Positions 1 through 8,512 of a stretch of DNA of 64,000 bases are shown here, in pieces. Position 1 is the stretch's first letter. Each line of letters opens with the position of its first letter. The stretch is from an uncultured Alistipes sp. Its GTDB lineage: Bacteria; Bacteroidota; Bacteroidia; Bacteroidales; Rikenellaceae. The notes under the pieces were generated by a model, which had not been told where the DNA came from, did not search any database, and was given only the letters and a program-made list of their open reading frames with translations. The stretch lies in the NCBI RefSeq assembly GCF_902388705.1, contig NZ_CABMQJ010000005.1, positions 82,499 to 146,498 of the forward strand. The letters are read 5' to 3'. Position numbers and translations under genes: made by a program.

Positions 1-941
1 TCGCCCGTCATGTATTCGACGATGTGCAGTACCTCATCGAGGCTGTTCGAACGCTGGTAGTTGAATGTATATCGCTTGTCGGCGTAACGTTCCGGTATCG
101 AAATCCGCACGTCGTATGTCGTTTCGATATGCGAGATGATTTCGTGCAGCGTGGTGTTGGCCATCGTCACCAGGTCGTACTGCGTGAGCACGAGGTGCGA
201 AGCGTTCACCTGCGAGATGGCGAGGTTGTCGTCTGCTGCGTCGTACAGGGCGCGCTGGTCGGGTTGCAGCGTTACCAGGTTTACCCCTTCGGGTGTCTGG
301 AGGCGTACCGCCCCGTGCTCGAGAATCACCTCGGCCTGCTGCGAGCCGCTGTAAGCCTGGATGCAGAATGCCGTGCCGAGCACGCGCACGCGCAGGTTGT
401 CGGTCGATACCGTAAACGGGGCGGCCTCGTTCCGGGCCACTTCGAAAAAGGCGGCGCCGGACAATTCCACGTCCCGCTGCGTTGCGCTGAATTCCCGGGG
501 CAGGGTCAGTTTCGTATGGGCGTTGAGCCATACCTGCGTGCCGTCGTCGAGTGTCACGGTCGTCACGGTCGCCGTGTTGTTCTCGTAAATACGGTAGATG
601 CCGGGCGAGGCGAGGAAATGCCATGCCGCCCCTGCGCACACTGCAAGCAGGATGGCCGCGGCCGTGCCCAAAGACCAGCGAAGCAGCCTGCCGCGCCGGC
701 GTGCCGTGTCGATTTTCCGGATGCGCCTGTCGATGCCGTGCATGAATGCGGCGAAACGCGTGAGATCGGAACTTTCGGCGAAAACGTTGCGGGCATTCCA
801 CAGGCTTTTCAGTTCGAAGAAGTACTTCCTGTGCTCCTCCGACTCCTCCAGCCATTCGAGGATGTATTTCTCCTCCAGCTCCGAAGTTTCCCCGGCAAAA
901 TATTTTTGTAAGACGGCGTCCATTATAATCGTATCTTCCAT
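1..941 (-). CDS. FecR-family anti-sigma factor (partial, C-terminus off the left edge)
   Basis: About 313 codons can be read leftward from the ATG at 941 without a stop to the window edge. The order is a short cytoplasmic acidic N-terminus, one hydrophobic segment near residues 95-115 (RWSLGTAAAILLAV), a FecR domain (VTLDDGTQVWLNAHTKL, FFEVARNE, VRVLGTAF) and a C-terminal DUF4974-type STN-like region ending in NYQRSNSLDEVLHIVEYM at the edge. FecR proteins span the inner membrane, hold an ECF sigma factor and receive the signal from the STN domain of a TonB-dependent receptor. The gene lies 41 bp downstream of a sigma gene, the usual order. A second in-frame ATG at 923 is an alternative start. 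A SusC/SusD pair is probably next to the left, outside the window. Only a few C-terminal residues appear to be missing. Confidence 0.93.
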   Translation of the reverse strand, partial: MEDTIIMDAVLQKYFAGETSELEEKYILEWLEESEEHRKYFFELKSLWNARNVFAESSDLTRFAAFMHGIDRRIRKIDTARRRGRLLRWSLGTAAAILLAVCAGAAWHFLASPGIYRIYENNTATVTTVTLDDGTQVWLNAHTKLTLPREFSATQRDVELSGAAFFEVARNEAAPFTVSTDNLRVRVLGTAFCIQAYSGSQQAEVILEHGAVRLQTPEGVNLVTLQPDQRALYDAADDNLAISQVNASHLVLTQYDLVTMANTTLHEIISHIETTYDVRISIPERYADKRYTFNYQRSNSLDEVLHIVEYMTG

Positions 942-982
942 TTTGTCTGTTGCTCGATTACTATACAATTAACGGGCGGGAT

Positions 983-1594
983 CTACCCAATCGCATGCGA
1001 ATTATTGGTCAGGAAAATGAGGAGCATCACCATCAGCAGCTCCGGTTTCGACAATTTCGCCCGCAGTTGTTTCAGCGCCAGGTAGATGTGGTTCTCGACC
1101 GTACTCTGCGCAATGCCGAGCCGATCGCTGATTTCCCGGTGCGAGAATCCCTCGAGGTAACTCAACGTGAAAACTTCGCGGCATTTGTCCGGCAGGGCCG
1201 AGATTGCCTCGTTGATACTTTTGCGCAGATCCTGCGAATACAGCTGCTCTATTACCGGGTTTTTATCCGGGTCGTAATAAGCGTAGCCGATGCTTTCGAT
1301 CCGCTCCTGGTGGTAGGAGCGGTAGTTGCTGGCATGGCGGTGTTTATTCACGTAATTGACAGACTGATTGTAGACCGAGCGCAGCAGATAGCCGTAGAAC
1401 GACTGCCCGGGATCGAGGCCCCCGCGCCGTATCCAGACATTCACGAAGACATCCTGCACGACATCCTGTGCCCAGTTTCCATGCAGGAAGAGCCGGGCAT
1501 AAGCCGTCAGCGGAGCGTAATATCGGCCGCACATTTCATCGAAAGCCTCGCGGCTTCCGTCACGGATTGCAGCTATGAGTTCGGAAGACTCCAT
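983..1594 (-). CDS. ECF-type RNA polymerase sigma factor (RpoE-like)
   Basis: This 203-aa protein has the two conserved sigma-70 regions. Region 2 is at about residues 10-75 (YARLFLHGNWAQDVVQDVFV, the core-binding and -10 helix). Region 4 is at about 130-185 (LPDKCREVFTLSYLEGFSHREISDRLG, then STVENHIYLALKQLR, the -35 helix-turn-helix). The C-terminus is a short hydrophobic tail (LLMVMLLIFL). It matches the Bacteroides-expansion family 1 ECF sigma factors, which pair with FecR and a SusC carrying an STN domain. The fecR directly downstream supports this. It is clearly paralogous to the sigma factor at 33089-33685. A TAnnTTTG box ends five bases before the ATG, so the message may be leaderless. 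Confidence 0.93.
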   Translation of the reverse strand: MESSELIAAIRDGSREAFDEMCGRYYAPLTAYARLFLHGNWAQDVVQDVFVNVWIRRGGLDPGQSFYGYLLRSVYNQSVNYVNKHRHASNYRSYHQERIESIGYAYYDPDKNPVIEQLYSQDLRKSINEAISALPDKCREVFTLSYLEGFSHREISDRLGIAQSTVENHIYLALKQLRAKLSKPELLMVMLLIFLTNNSHAIG

Positions 1595-1599
1595 CAGTA

Positions 1600-1607
1600 C
1601 AAAGTTA
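1600..1607 (-). promoter_or_regulatory. Housekeeping -7 box before the first sigma gene
   Basis: On the minus strand this reads TAACTTTG, matching the Bacteroidota -7 consensus TAnnTTTG. It ends only five bases before the sigma start codon at 1594, implying a very short or absent 5' leader. No clear -33 TTG was found. Confidence 0.45.
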
Positions 1608-1667
1608 GAAAATATTTACACATCTGCATACCCGCAGGCCTTTTTTTATTAGCCGACAGGCAACAGG

Positions 1668-1698
1668 AACGGCGACGGGTCTGAAACCCGCCGCCGTT
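1668..1698 (-). terminator. Hairpin downstream of the large GDPD gene
   Basis: A 13-bp stem (AACGGCGACGGGT against ACCCGCCGCCGTT, one mismatch) closes a five-base loop between the GDPD stop at 1771 and the sigma gene. There is no T-run directly after it, so it may be a weak terminator or an RNA-stabilising structure. Confidence 0.35.
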
Positions 1699-1770
1699 GA
1701 CAGAGAATGCGGCTTTGCCGCCGGGCGGCATTTCCGGAAAGCCGGGTGCGCCGGTGTGTTCCCGCCGAAA

Positions 1771-4700
1771 TCAGTCCTGCGACACGAAGGTTTTGGTCAG
1801 CAGCTCTTTCAGCGTTTCGGGATTGTTGGTGGTGATAAAATCCATCCCCCATGCGATGCATGTCATCATGTCCTGCAGCGTGTCGACGGTCCAGACGTTG
1901 GTGACCATGCCCTTGCCGTGTGCCTCGCTTATCCACGACGGAGTGCCGGAGTATACCGCGAATTTGTAGTCGATGCCCTTGATGCCGTCCTGATGGACTG
2001 CAGAAGGCGCAAGGTCGCCGTTCAGGTATTGCACCATGGCTCCCGGAAGCGCGGCGACAAGGCGTTTGCAGGTCGCATAGTCGAATGCGATGTACTCCAC
2101 GCGGTCGGTCAGCCCTTTCGCCTTGACGGCTGCGACGACGGCATCCGCGGCGCGCTCGTTGTTGGCGGCCGTGCTGTGCTTCTTGATTTCGAGTATCAGC
2201 TTGGTCGTCGAATTCTTGGCCGCCTGTTCCAGGTAATCGTCGAGCGTGGGCAGTTTTTCGCCGTTGTCGAGCTTCAAATCCTTGATTTGGTCGTAAGTCA
2301 CGTTCTCGATTACCAGGCTGCTTCCCGGTACGGTCTTGTCGTGGTTGATTACCACCTTGCCGTCGGTTGTGATCCAGACGTCGAACTCGGAGCCGTAGAT
2401 GCCCAGCTCCTGCGCTTTGGCCAGCGCTGCGACGGAGTTCTGCGAGGCGCCGTCCTTGTGGTAGCCGCGGTGGGCGATTACCCCGGGCTTCGTGAGCGGT
2501 CTGGGGTTGTCGGAGAGCGTGAGTTGCGTAATTCCCAGCGGATACTGGCTCTGGCCCCGCATCAGCACCATCCGGTACCGGCCGGAAACGAATCCGGCGG
2601 GAATGCGGACGGAGATTGCCTCGGCAGTCGCCGATCCGTCGCATACGTAGGTGTCGGTGGTGTTGGCGAGCGATTCGAAGAGAATCTTGTCGCCGGCTGC
2701 GAAACCTTTCCCGTAGAGCGTGTAGCGATAGTTCGTGCCGACTTCGCAGCCCGAGAGGAAGAGCAGGTCGGAGATGCTGATTGTGCTGGGCTGCTGGTCG
2801 CGCCTGACGGTTTCATACAGCGCTTTCACCTTCTCTGCGGTCAGCGGTGCGTCATAGACGCGTGCGACGGCTACATCGCCTCTCCATGCATTCTGCCCCA
2901 CGGTGGCGCTGGCGTCCACGCCGACGCCGAACCAGTAGCTCGTGGTCGTCGTAGGCGGCACGTAGTCGCCCGGGGCATCCATCGTGCCTTTCAGCTCGCC
3001 GTCGACGTAGATGTAGGTCTTGGCTTCGTCCTTGTTCCACACGCCCACGACGTGGTAGTAGCGGCCCGGATCGGGATTGATTCCGCTCTTGGTCCATATC
3101 CAGTTGGATTTTCCGCTCGTGCTCACATTGGGCAGGAAAGTCAGCTCCGTGCCTTTGTCGGCCTTGCTGATTAGAAATCCCGTGCCGCCGCTCGACATCG
3201 AGCTGAACATCTTCAATTCCGCCGAGCCGTCCGACTTCTCGTCCAGTTTGAAGAGCGCCTCGAGCGAGTGTCCGTCAGCGAGCGCATCCTGGAACTGCTT
3301 GCTGCCGGAGTAATCGGCCTTGTAGAAACCCTCGTTGACCGACGTGCCCGGCGTATGGTTGAAGTGCGCCGTGTACATCGAGTAGAGTTCGTTGTAATAG
3401 GTCATCATCGCCGTGCCGTCCAGTGCCTGTACGGGTGTTCCCATCGGGGAGTTGTCCACAGCCGTGCCGTCGTTCCTGAATACGACGTCGAGCAGGTCGG
3501 CGACGGGAACCTGTGGCTCCGGGCCGCCGTCCGCCGTCGTGGCGCTCACCGTTTCCGACCAGTCGGAATCGGCGGCGCCCACGGCCCTGACTTTGGCCCA
3601 GTAGGTCGTATTGCTCGAAAGGTTGAGCAGCTCCTGCGACGTTGCCGAGGCGGAGATACCCGTTTTATAGGCGTACTCGCTCTCGGCGGCGTCCGCCGAA
3701 CCTTTCCAGTAGGCCAGCGTGTAGGAGGCAGCGCCGGATACGGCGTTCCACTTTACCGTCAGCCTGTCGGACGCCGTTGCCGCCGCGTCGAACATGACTC
3801 CGGCGGGTGCGTCGGGTTTCGTGGCGGGCGTTATGGCCGTACAGGTGACGACGATGTTATCCACGAGGGCGCGTTTGGCGGTCGTGGAGATTACGATACG
3901 GCAATCGGGGGTCACGTTCGTGAGCGTCACCTCGAAGTCGCGGAACTCGGCCTTGGCCGCCGAAATATCCACAGGGTCGGCTGCAGACACCTCCGTGATC
4001 GTGCCGCTGATGGCGCCTTTCGCTCCGAGCACGGCGCCGCGGACAGCCTTGACTGCGATTTTCCCGGCGTCGGCGCCCGCACCGTCGTACTTCTCGCTGT
4101 AAGCCTGTGCCGAGAAGCGTACCTTGACGGTCGCGGCATCGGGCAGGGTATTCAGTTCGGGGGTGTAGAGCGAGGCTGCGGCGCTGCCGGTGCCCATCTT
4201 GGCGTAACCGGGGCGTCCTGCGACGTTCCCCGATTTTCCCCAGGCCGAGAGTCCGGTGCCTTCGGTGTAGGCCGCCTGTACGCTGCCGCCGCTGAATACG
4301 TCGAATTCGTTGGCCGTGCATTTGGTCACCGCGAAGCCCGTCGGGTTGTCACCCGAGGCTGCGGCATAGGTGGCGCGGTTCGCGGCGGGCGGGTAGTAGC
4401 CTGCTGCGAAGTTGGCGATGTCGCCGCCGTGAATCAGTTTCGAGAAATCTTCGGCGATGAGGATGTCGCCGGCCTTGGCCGAGCCGGGCGCCGTCACGGT
4501 CGCCTGCGCACCCGCAGCGGCCGTGGCGTAAGGCAGCGGGTCGGAGAAGAAGTCGTTGGTCTTGTCGTCGACGCAGACGTAGTAGGTCGTGGCCGGAGCC
4601 AGCCCCGAGAACGTGAAGCGGAACCTGTTTCCGGCCGAGATGTTGAATACGTTCGATGCGTTCCAGCCGACGACCAGGTTCTTGCATTCGGCATCGCTGT

Positions 4701-6573
4701 ATATCGCCGCATGGTAAACCTGTCCTGTGCCGTTTACGCACGCTTCGCCGTCCACGCGGGCCCATTCGACCGTAAGGGTCGACGAGGTGGCCAGCACTTT
4801 CGATACGACGATTCCGGCCTGTTTCGGGGCGTCTGTCGTCGTCTGCGAAACGACGGCGGAGTAATCCGAATCGTACTCGGGGTTGTTGAAGCGGCACGCT
4901 TTGACCTTGGCGTAGTACTTGGTTTGGGGAGTCAGCTCCTTGAGCAGGAACGATTCGGCCGGAATGCCCTGTTCGATTGCGGCGTCCTTTTCCTCCGTAC
5001 CCTCGGCCCACCAGGCCACCGTGTAGGAGGCTGCGCCGGCCACTTCGTCCCATTTCAGGGTCAGCTTGTCGGAGAGAACCGCTTCCGCGTCGAATTTTAC
5101 GTTCGCCGGGGTCGCCAGTTTGTCCAGCCGGGTTTCGCCGTCATAGGTGATGACGATGTCGTCGAGCAGGTAACGCGTCTTGTTTGCGCCCGCCTGCGCG
5201 GGATTCGATGAGAATGCGATGCGCGAGGTGGGCGATAGCCCGTCGAGCGTCACGCTGTACGTGCCGAATTCGCCTACGGACGAGGAGATGTCGACCACTT
5301 TCGACGCTACGGCCGTGCCCTTCTTGCTCACGACGTTGTTCGCGCCGAATTCGGCGCCCTCGACGGCTTCGACGACGATGTCGCTGCCGTAAACCTTGTC
5401 GTTCTCCGCATAGGCGCTGGCCGAGAAGCTGACCGTCACGGTCGTATTCTTCGGCAGTGCCGCCAGCTCGGGCGTATAGAGGATGCCGATGCCGCCGCTT
5501 CCGCCGCCGCACTTGACATAGCCCGGACGCGTGGAAACATTGCCCGACGAACCCCAGCCCGTCATGCCGAGGCTTTCGATGTATTCGGCCGAAGTGCCGC
5601 CCGTGTGGATGTGGAACTCCGTTGCCCAGTTGCAGAGGGGACGGTCGCCGTCGGCCTGCGGGTTCTCGCCCGCGGCTTTTTCCCACGTCTTGCGGAAGTC
5701 GCTTCCCGACAGGGCGTTGTATCCTGCTGCCGAACGGACGACATCGCCGCCGTGGATGAAATTCGAGAAGTCCTGCGCCAGTACGACGTCACCGGCCTGA
5801 ACCGGGCTGTTCGCTGTGGCTTGGGGCCCGGATTTCGCCGTGGTGCCGGCCACGACGGGTGTCTGGATGTTGCCGAAGCTGACGTTGGAGATGCGTGCGT
5901 AGTAGGTCGTTTCGGGCGCGAGGCCCGAGAAGGTGTAACGTACGACGGGGTAGCCCGCCAGGGCCGTGAAGATGCCTTTGTCCGAGGTGAGTTTGCCGTC
6001 GGCGATCCAACTCACGTACAAATCGCTGCAAGCTTCGTCCTTGAAAAGTTCGATGTTGTAGCAGCGTGTGGCGTCGGTCGCGGCCTCCTCGGTGTACGAC
6101 CATTCGTAGGTCAGCGTCGAACCCGTCGCGGCATGGAGCGTCAACTGCGGGTCGAGTTCCAGAATACCCACCGAGGCCATCAGCATGGCGGGCTGGTCGT
6201 TGGTGGTGACGTATACCCAGTCCGACGTGGCGGAGTAGGGGAAGTTGGCCCTGACACGGCCGTAATAAATCTGGTCGGCCGGCAGGTCGGTGAACTCATG
6301 GTAGTCGATTTGGTCCGTGGTTTTGCAGAGCGCTTCGCTGATGGGGTTCATCTCTCCGTCGACGAGCTGTACGGTGTACGACGTCGCGCCGCGTATGAAG
6401 TCCCAGCAGATTGTGAGCGACGTCGCCCCGTATTCGAGCAGTTTCACGTTTTTCGGGACTTTCGACTTGTGGGCGTCGGAGATTTCCACGCCGTCGTCCT
6501 TGCAGGCCGTCAGTGTGACTGCGGTCGAGAACGAAAACAGGGCGAAAAGGATATATAAGATGCTTTTTTTCAT
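1771..6573 (-). CDS. Giant multidomain surface lipoprotein with C-terminal glycerophosphodiester phosphodiesterase
   Basis: This 1600-aa protein begins with a signal peptide and lipobox (LTAC, Cys24). KDD follows the cysteine, an acidic surface-export type signal. The order is fibronectin III-like domains (about 40-125 and 130-245), a jelly-roll-like module (258-478), two FnIII domains (485-690), a second copy of the module (699-910), FnIII (919-1014), a LamG-like domain (1025-1255), an IPT/TIG-like domain (1265-1355) and a GDPD domain (1362-1600). Catalytic residues of GDPDs are present: His1368 in AHRG, Glu1396 and Asp1398 in SEFDVW, His1411 in NHD and Glu1462 in LEIK. GDPDs split glycerophosphodiesters into glycerol-3-phosphate and an alcohol. 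The tandem modules probably bind substrate or surface. It follows the lipoprotein at 6589-7965 by 15 bp. The natural substrate is unknown; teichoic acid or phospholipid headgroups are possible. Confidence 0.88.
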   Translation of the reverse strand: MKKSILYILFALFSFSTAVTLTACKDDGVEISDAHKSKVPKNVKLLEYGATSLTICWDFIRGATSYTVQLVDGEMNPISEALCKTTDQIDYHEFTDLPADQIYYGRVRANFPYSATSDWVYVTTNDQPAMLMASVGILELDPQLTLHAATGSTLTYEWSYTEEAATDATRCYNIELFKDEACSDLYVSWIADGKLTSDKGIFTALAGYPVVRYTFSGLAPETTYYARISNVSFGNIQTPVVAGTTAKSGPQATANSPVQAGDVVLAQDFSNFIHGGDVVRSAAGYNALSGSDFRKTWEKAAGENPQADGDRPLCNWATEFHIHTGGTSAEYIESLGMTGWGSSGNVSTRPGYVKCGGGSGGIGILYTPELAALPKNTTVTVSFSASAYAENDKVYGSDIVVEAVEGAEFGANNVVSKKGTAVASKVVDISSSVGEFGTYSVTLDGLSPTSRIAFSSNPAQAGANKTRYLLDDIVITYDGETRLDKLATPANVKFDAEAVLSDKLTLKWDEVAGAASYTVAWWAEGTEEKDAAIEQGIPAESFLLKELTPQTKYYAKVKACRFNNPEYDSDYSAVVSQTTTDAPKQAGIVVSKVLATSSTLTVEWARVDGEACVNGTGQVYHAAIYSDAECKNLVVGWNASNVFNISAGNRFRFTFSGLAPATTYYVCVDDKTNDFFSDPLPYATAAAGAQATVTAPGSAKAGDILIAEDFSKLIHGGDIANFAAGYYPPAANRATYAAASGDNPTGFAVTKCTANEFDVFSGGSVQAAYTEGTGLSAWGKSGNVAGRPGYAKMGTGSAAASLYTPELNTLPDAATVKVRFSAQAYSEKYDGAGADAGKIAVKAVRGAVLGAKGAISGTITEVSAADPVDISAAKAEFRDFEVTLTNVTPDCRIVISTTAKRALVDNIVVTCTAITPATKPDAPAGVMFDAAATASDRLTVKWNAVSGAASYTLAYWKGSADAAESEYAYKTGISASATSQELLNLSSNTTYWAKVRAVGAADSDWSETVSATTADGGPEPQVPVADLLDVVFRNDGTAVDNSPMGTPVQALDGTAMMTYYNELYSMYTAHFNHTPGTSVNEGFYKADYSGSKQFQDALADGHSLEALFKLDEKSDGSAELKMFSSMSSGGTGFLISKADKGTELTFLPNVSTSGKSNWIWTKSGINPDPGRYYHVVGVWNKDEAKTYIYVDGELKGTMDAPGDYVPPTTTTSYWFGVGVDASATVGQNAWRGDVAVARVYDAPLTAEKVKALYETVRRDQQPSTISISDLLFLSGCEVGTNYRYTLYGKGFAAGDKILFESLANTTDTYVCDGSATAEAISVRIPAGFVSGRYRMVLMRGQSQYPLGITQLTLSDNPRPLTKPGVIAHRGYHKDGASQNSVAALAKAQELGIYGSEFDVWITTDGKVVINHDKTVPGSSLVIENVTYDQIKDLKLDNGEKLPTLDDYLEQAAKNSTTKLILEIKKHSTAANNERAADAVVAAVKAKGLTDRVEYIAFDYATCKRLVAALPGAMVQYLNGDLAPSAVHQDGIKGIDYKFAVYSGTPSWISEAHGKGMVTNVWTVDTLQDMMTCIAWGMDFITTNNPETLKELLTKTFVSQD

Positions 6574-6588
6574 GGTTGTAGTCCGGTT

Positions 6589-7965
6589 TTAATATACGAG
6601 CTTGATGTCGTCGATATACCAGCGGCCGGCCTTGACGATCGAGCCGGAGAACCAGCTGTCGGCCGTGCAGAAGAACAGCGCCGGATTCTTACCCGTTCCC
6701 GGGTTGGGGACGACGGCCGAAACCTCGACCCACGTATAGGCCGGAATTTCGAGCGAGAAATAGCTTTTGGTCGACGCTACGATTTTGTTGAGCGTGCCCT
6801 TGTCGATGGCCAGGCCGTCGTTTTTCTCGCAAATGCCCACCATGCCCTGGTCAGGCGCCGCCGCCCAGATGGCGACTTTGAACGTAAGCAGCATGTCGTA
6901 TCCCGCCGGGATGTCGAGCACCGGGGAAATAAGGCTGCCGGGCTGGTTTTCCACGTCGCTTGCCGCGCCGAACTGCATATAGCCCGGACACATGTAGTTG
7001 CGGTAGCCCGTCCAGCCCTCCATGCCGATAGCGCGGTAGAATGCCGGGTTGCCGCTGCGTACGGTCGAGGTGATGCCGCCGATGCTGGCGTTCGTGCCGG
7101 CCGTAACGCTCACCGTTTCGTTGCCGAGGTTCAGGTTGGCGACGGTCTTGTCCGCCGAGGTGACGCCCGCTTTCTTGCCGATGCAGTCGCCGCCCCACGG
7201 GAATTTGTTGAAGTCCAGTTCTACCAGCGGCGTTTCCTCGCCCGAAGCGTCGAATCCTGCACGTACGATGGTCGCTATCTGCCCGAAATCCTTTTCGGTG
7301 CCGGACTCGTCGGATACTTTGACGCCGAAAGTCACGATGCCCTGTTTGGTTGCCGTGCCGGTCAGCGGCACTTCGATGTAACCGTTTCCGGGGGCCGCGA
7401 TGGTGTAACTGCCGCTCGACGCCGTTATGCCGTCGCCGCCCGATTGGGCCACGGTGACGGTGTATTTCTCGGTGCCGAGCGCTTTGACATAGGGTATGCG
7501 GAGCCGGGCTGCGGCCTCGGTGCCGAGTTTCAGCATCCCCGAGATGTCGAACGACTGCCCGTTGTCGAACGGTTTCCATTCGAATACGCCGTTCTCCTGC
7601 GTGATGGCGACGGCGACGTTCTGTTCGCCGCAGCCGTGCAGGTAGATCGTGGCGGTGCGCTCTTCGTCGGTGTTCTGGTCGCAGGTGACCGTTATTTTCT
7701 GGTACGTGCCGGGGTTGCCTTTACCCGAAAGCTGGTCTACATGCACCCAGCCGTAGGTGTTTTTCCACTCCCGGCTGTCGGGCACATCGCTGATGTACCA
7801 GTCGCCCGTAGCGCGGATCGTGAACGTATTGCTCGATTCGACGTACGGGAAACTCATCTCGCGCAGGTTGCGTTTTAGGAATCCCGTGTCGTCGTCGCTG
7901 CATGCGGCAAGACCACAGGCCCCGGCCAGCGCGAGAACTATCGTCAGTTTGTAAAAAAGTTTCAT
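6589..7965 (-). CDS. BACON-domain surface lipoprotein with C-terminal jelly-roll module
   Basis: This is a 458-aa lipoprotein (lipobox LAAC, then SDDD, a strong Bacteroidota surface-export signal). Residues ~35-125 resemble a BACON/Ig-like domain (ATGDWYISDV, ITVTCDQNTDEERTATIYL, AITQENG). A second all-beta region runs from ~130 to 235. The last ~220 residues form a module (VELDFNKFPWGGD, GMEGWTGYRNYMCPGYMQFG) related to the two duplicated modules of the 1600-aa GDPD downstream. No catalytic residues are recognised, so a binding role is likely. It is the first gene of a two-gene unit with the GDPD, driven from a housekeeping-type promoter at 8081-8109. Confidence 0.78.
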   Translation of the reverse strand: MKLFYKLTIVLALAGACGLAACSDDDTGFLKRNLREMSFPYVESSNTFTIRATGDWYISDVPDSREWKNTYGWVHVDQLSGKGNPGTYQKITVTCDQNTDEERTATIYLHGCGEQNVAVAITQENGVFEWKPFDNGQSFDISGMLKLGTEAAARLRIPYVKALGTEKYTVTVAQSGGDGITASSGSYTIAAPGNGYIEVPLTGTATKQGIVTFGVKVSDESGTEKDFGQIATIVRAGFDASGEETPLVELDFNKFPWGGDCIGKKAGVTSADKTVANLNLGNETVSVTAGTNASIGGITSTVRSGNPAFYRAIGMEGWTGYRNYMCPGYMQFGAASDVENQPGSLISPVLDIPAGYDMLLTFKVAIWAAAPDQGMVGICEKNDGLAIDKGTLNKIVASTKSYFSLEIPAYTWVEVSAVVPNPGTGKNPALFFCTADSWFSGSIVKAGRWYIDDIKLVY

Positions 7966-8080
7966 AATGATTGAATCGTTAGTTTTTTGGTAAACCGATA
8001 AAAAAAATCAGAAACCGACCCCGGCCCTGCCGGATGTCAATTCCCTACACGGTTTCTAACGAATCGAATGACTTGCAGCA

Positions 8081-8109
8081 CAAATATAGCGAAATTTCGG
8101 GACTTGCAA
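8081..8109 (-). promoter_or_regulatory. Housekeeping promoter for the BACON lipoprotein-GDPD unit
   Basis: On the minus strand, TTG (8107-8109), an 18-bp spacer and TATATTTG (8081-8088) match the Bacteroidota primary sigma promoter. About 115 bp separate it from the start codon at 7965. The rest of 7966-8216 is AT-rich and holds nothing else I can identify apart from GGTATGCATATTT at 8168-8180. Confidence 0.6.
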
Positions 8110-8216
8110 GAAAAAGATTAAAAATTTTACCAATATTTTGCCATAAAATAAAATATTAATAAACATAGGTATGCATATTTAAATTACAAACCGATTAAAA
8201 AAGGCTCTGGTCGTTG

Positions 8217-8241
8217 GGTAGTTTATGTCTGTCGCTTGTAT
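8217..8241 (+). promoter_or_regulatory. ECF-type promoter candidate before SusC1
   Basis: GGTAGTTT (8217-8224), 11 bp, then TTGTAT (8236-8241). The same two blocks at exactly the same spacing occur before fecR (21894-21918), and close variants flank the sigma gene at 33089-33685. It lies about 270 bp before the SusC1 start. The stretch 8242-8512 is a long untranslated leader with a possible nine-codon frame (8391-8420) that I do not call as a gene. Confidence 0.6.
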
Positions 8242-8512
8242 CTAATGCGAACCGGACAGGATAAGGTGCCGGTCGCCAGCCATACCGAACACTAAGCAAA
8301 CTACTCAATTCAAACCTTAAAAACGAAACCCGAACATGCCTGACTAATCACTCTCACACCCGCACTACACGGTTTTACATCGGACAACGGATGACTTGCA
8401 AGGTTCTGTCGGCCGTATGAAAACGAATCTCCCGAAGCCCGTCCCTCCGACGCGGCTGCGGACTTGTTTTGCCGGCGGCGGCAGGAAGTAACCAATTAAC
8501 CGAATTGAAACT

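Noticed and set aside
8391..8420. A nine-codon frame (MTCKVLSAV) in the SusC1 leader.
   Set aside because: Too short to support without conservation or expression data; a similar ATGACTTGCA at 8069 overlaps the opposite promoter region, but the two do not share a frame pattern.
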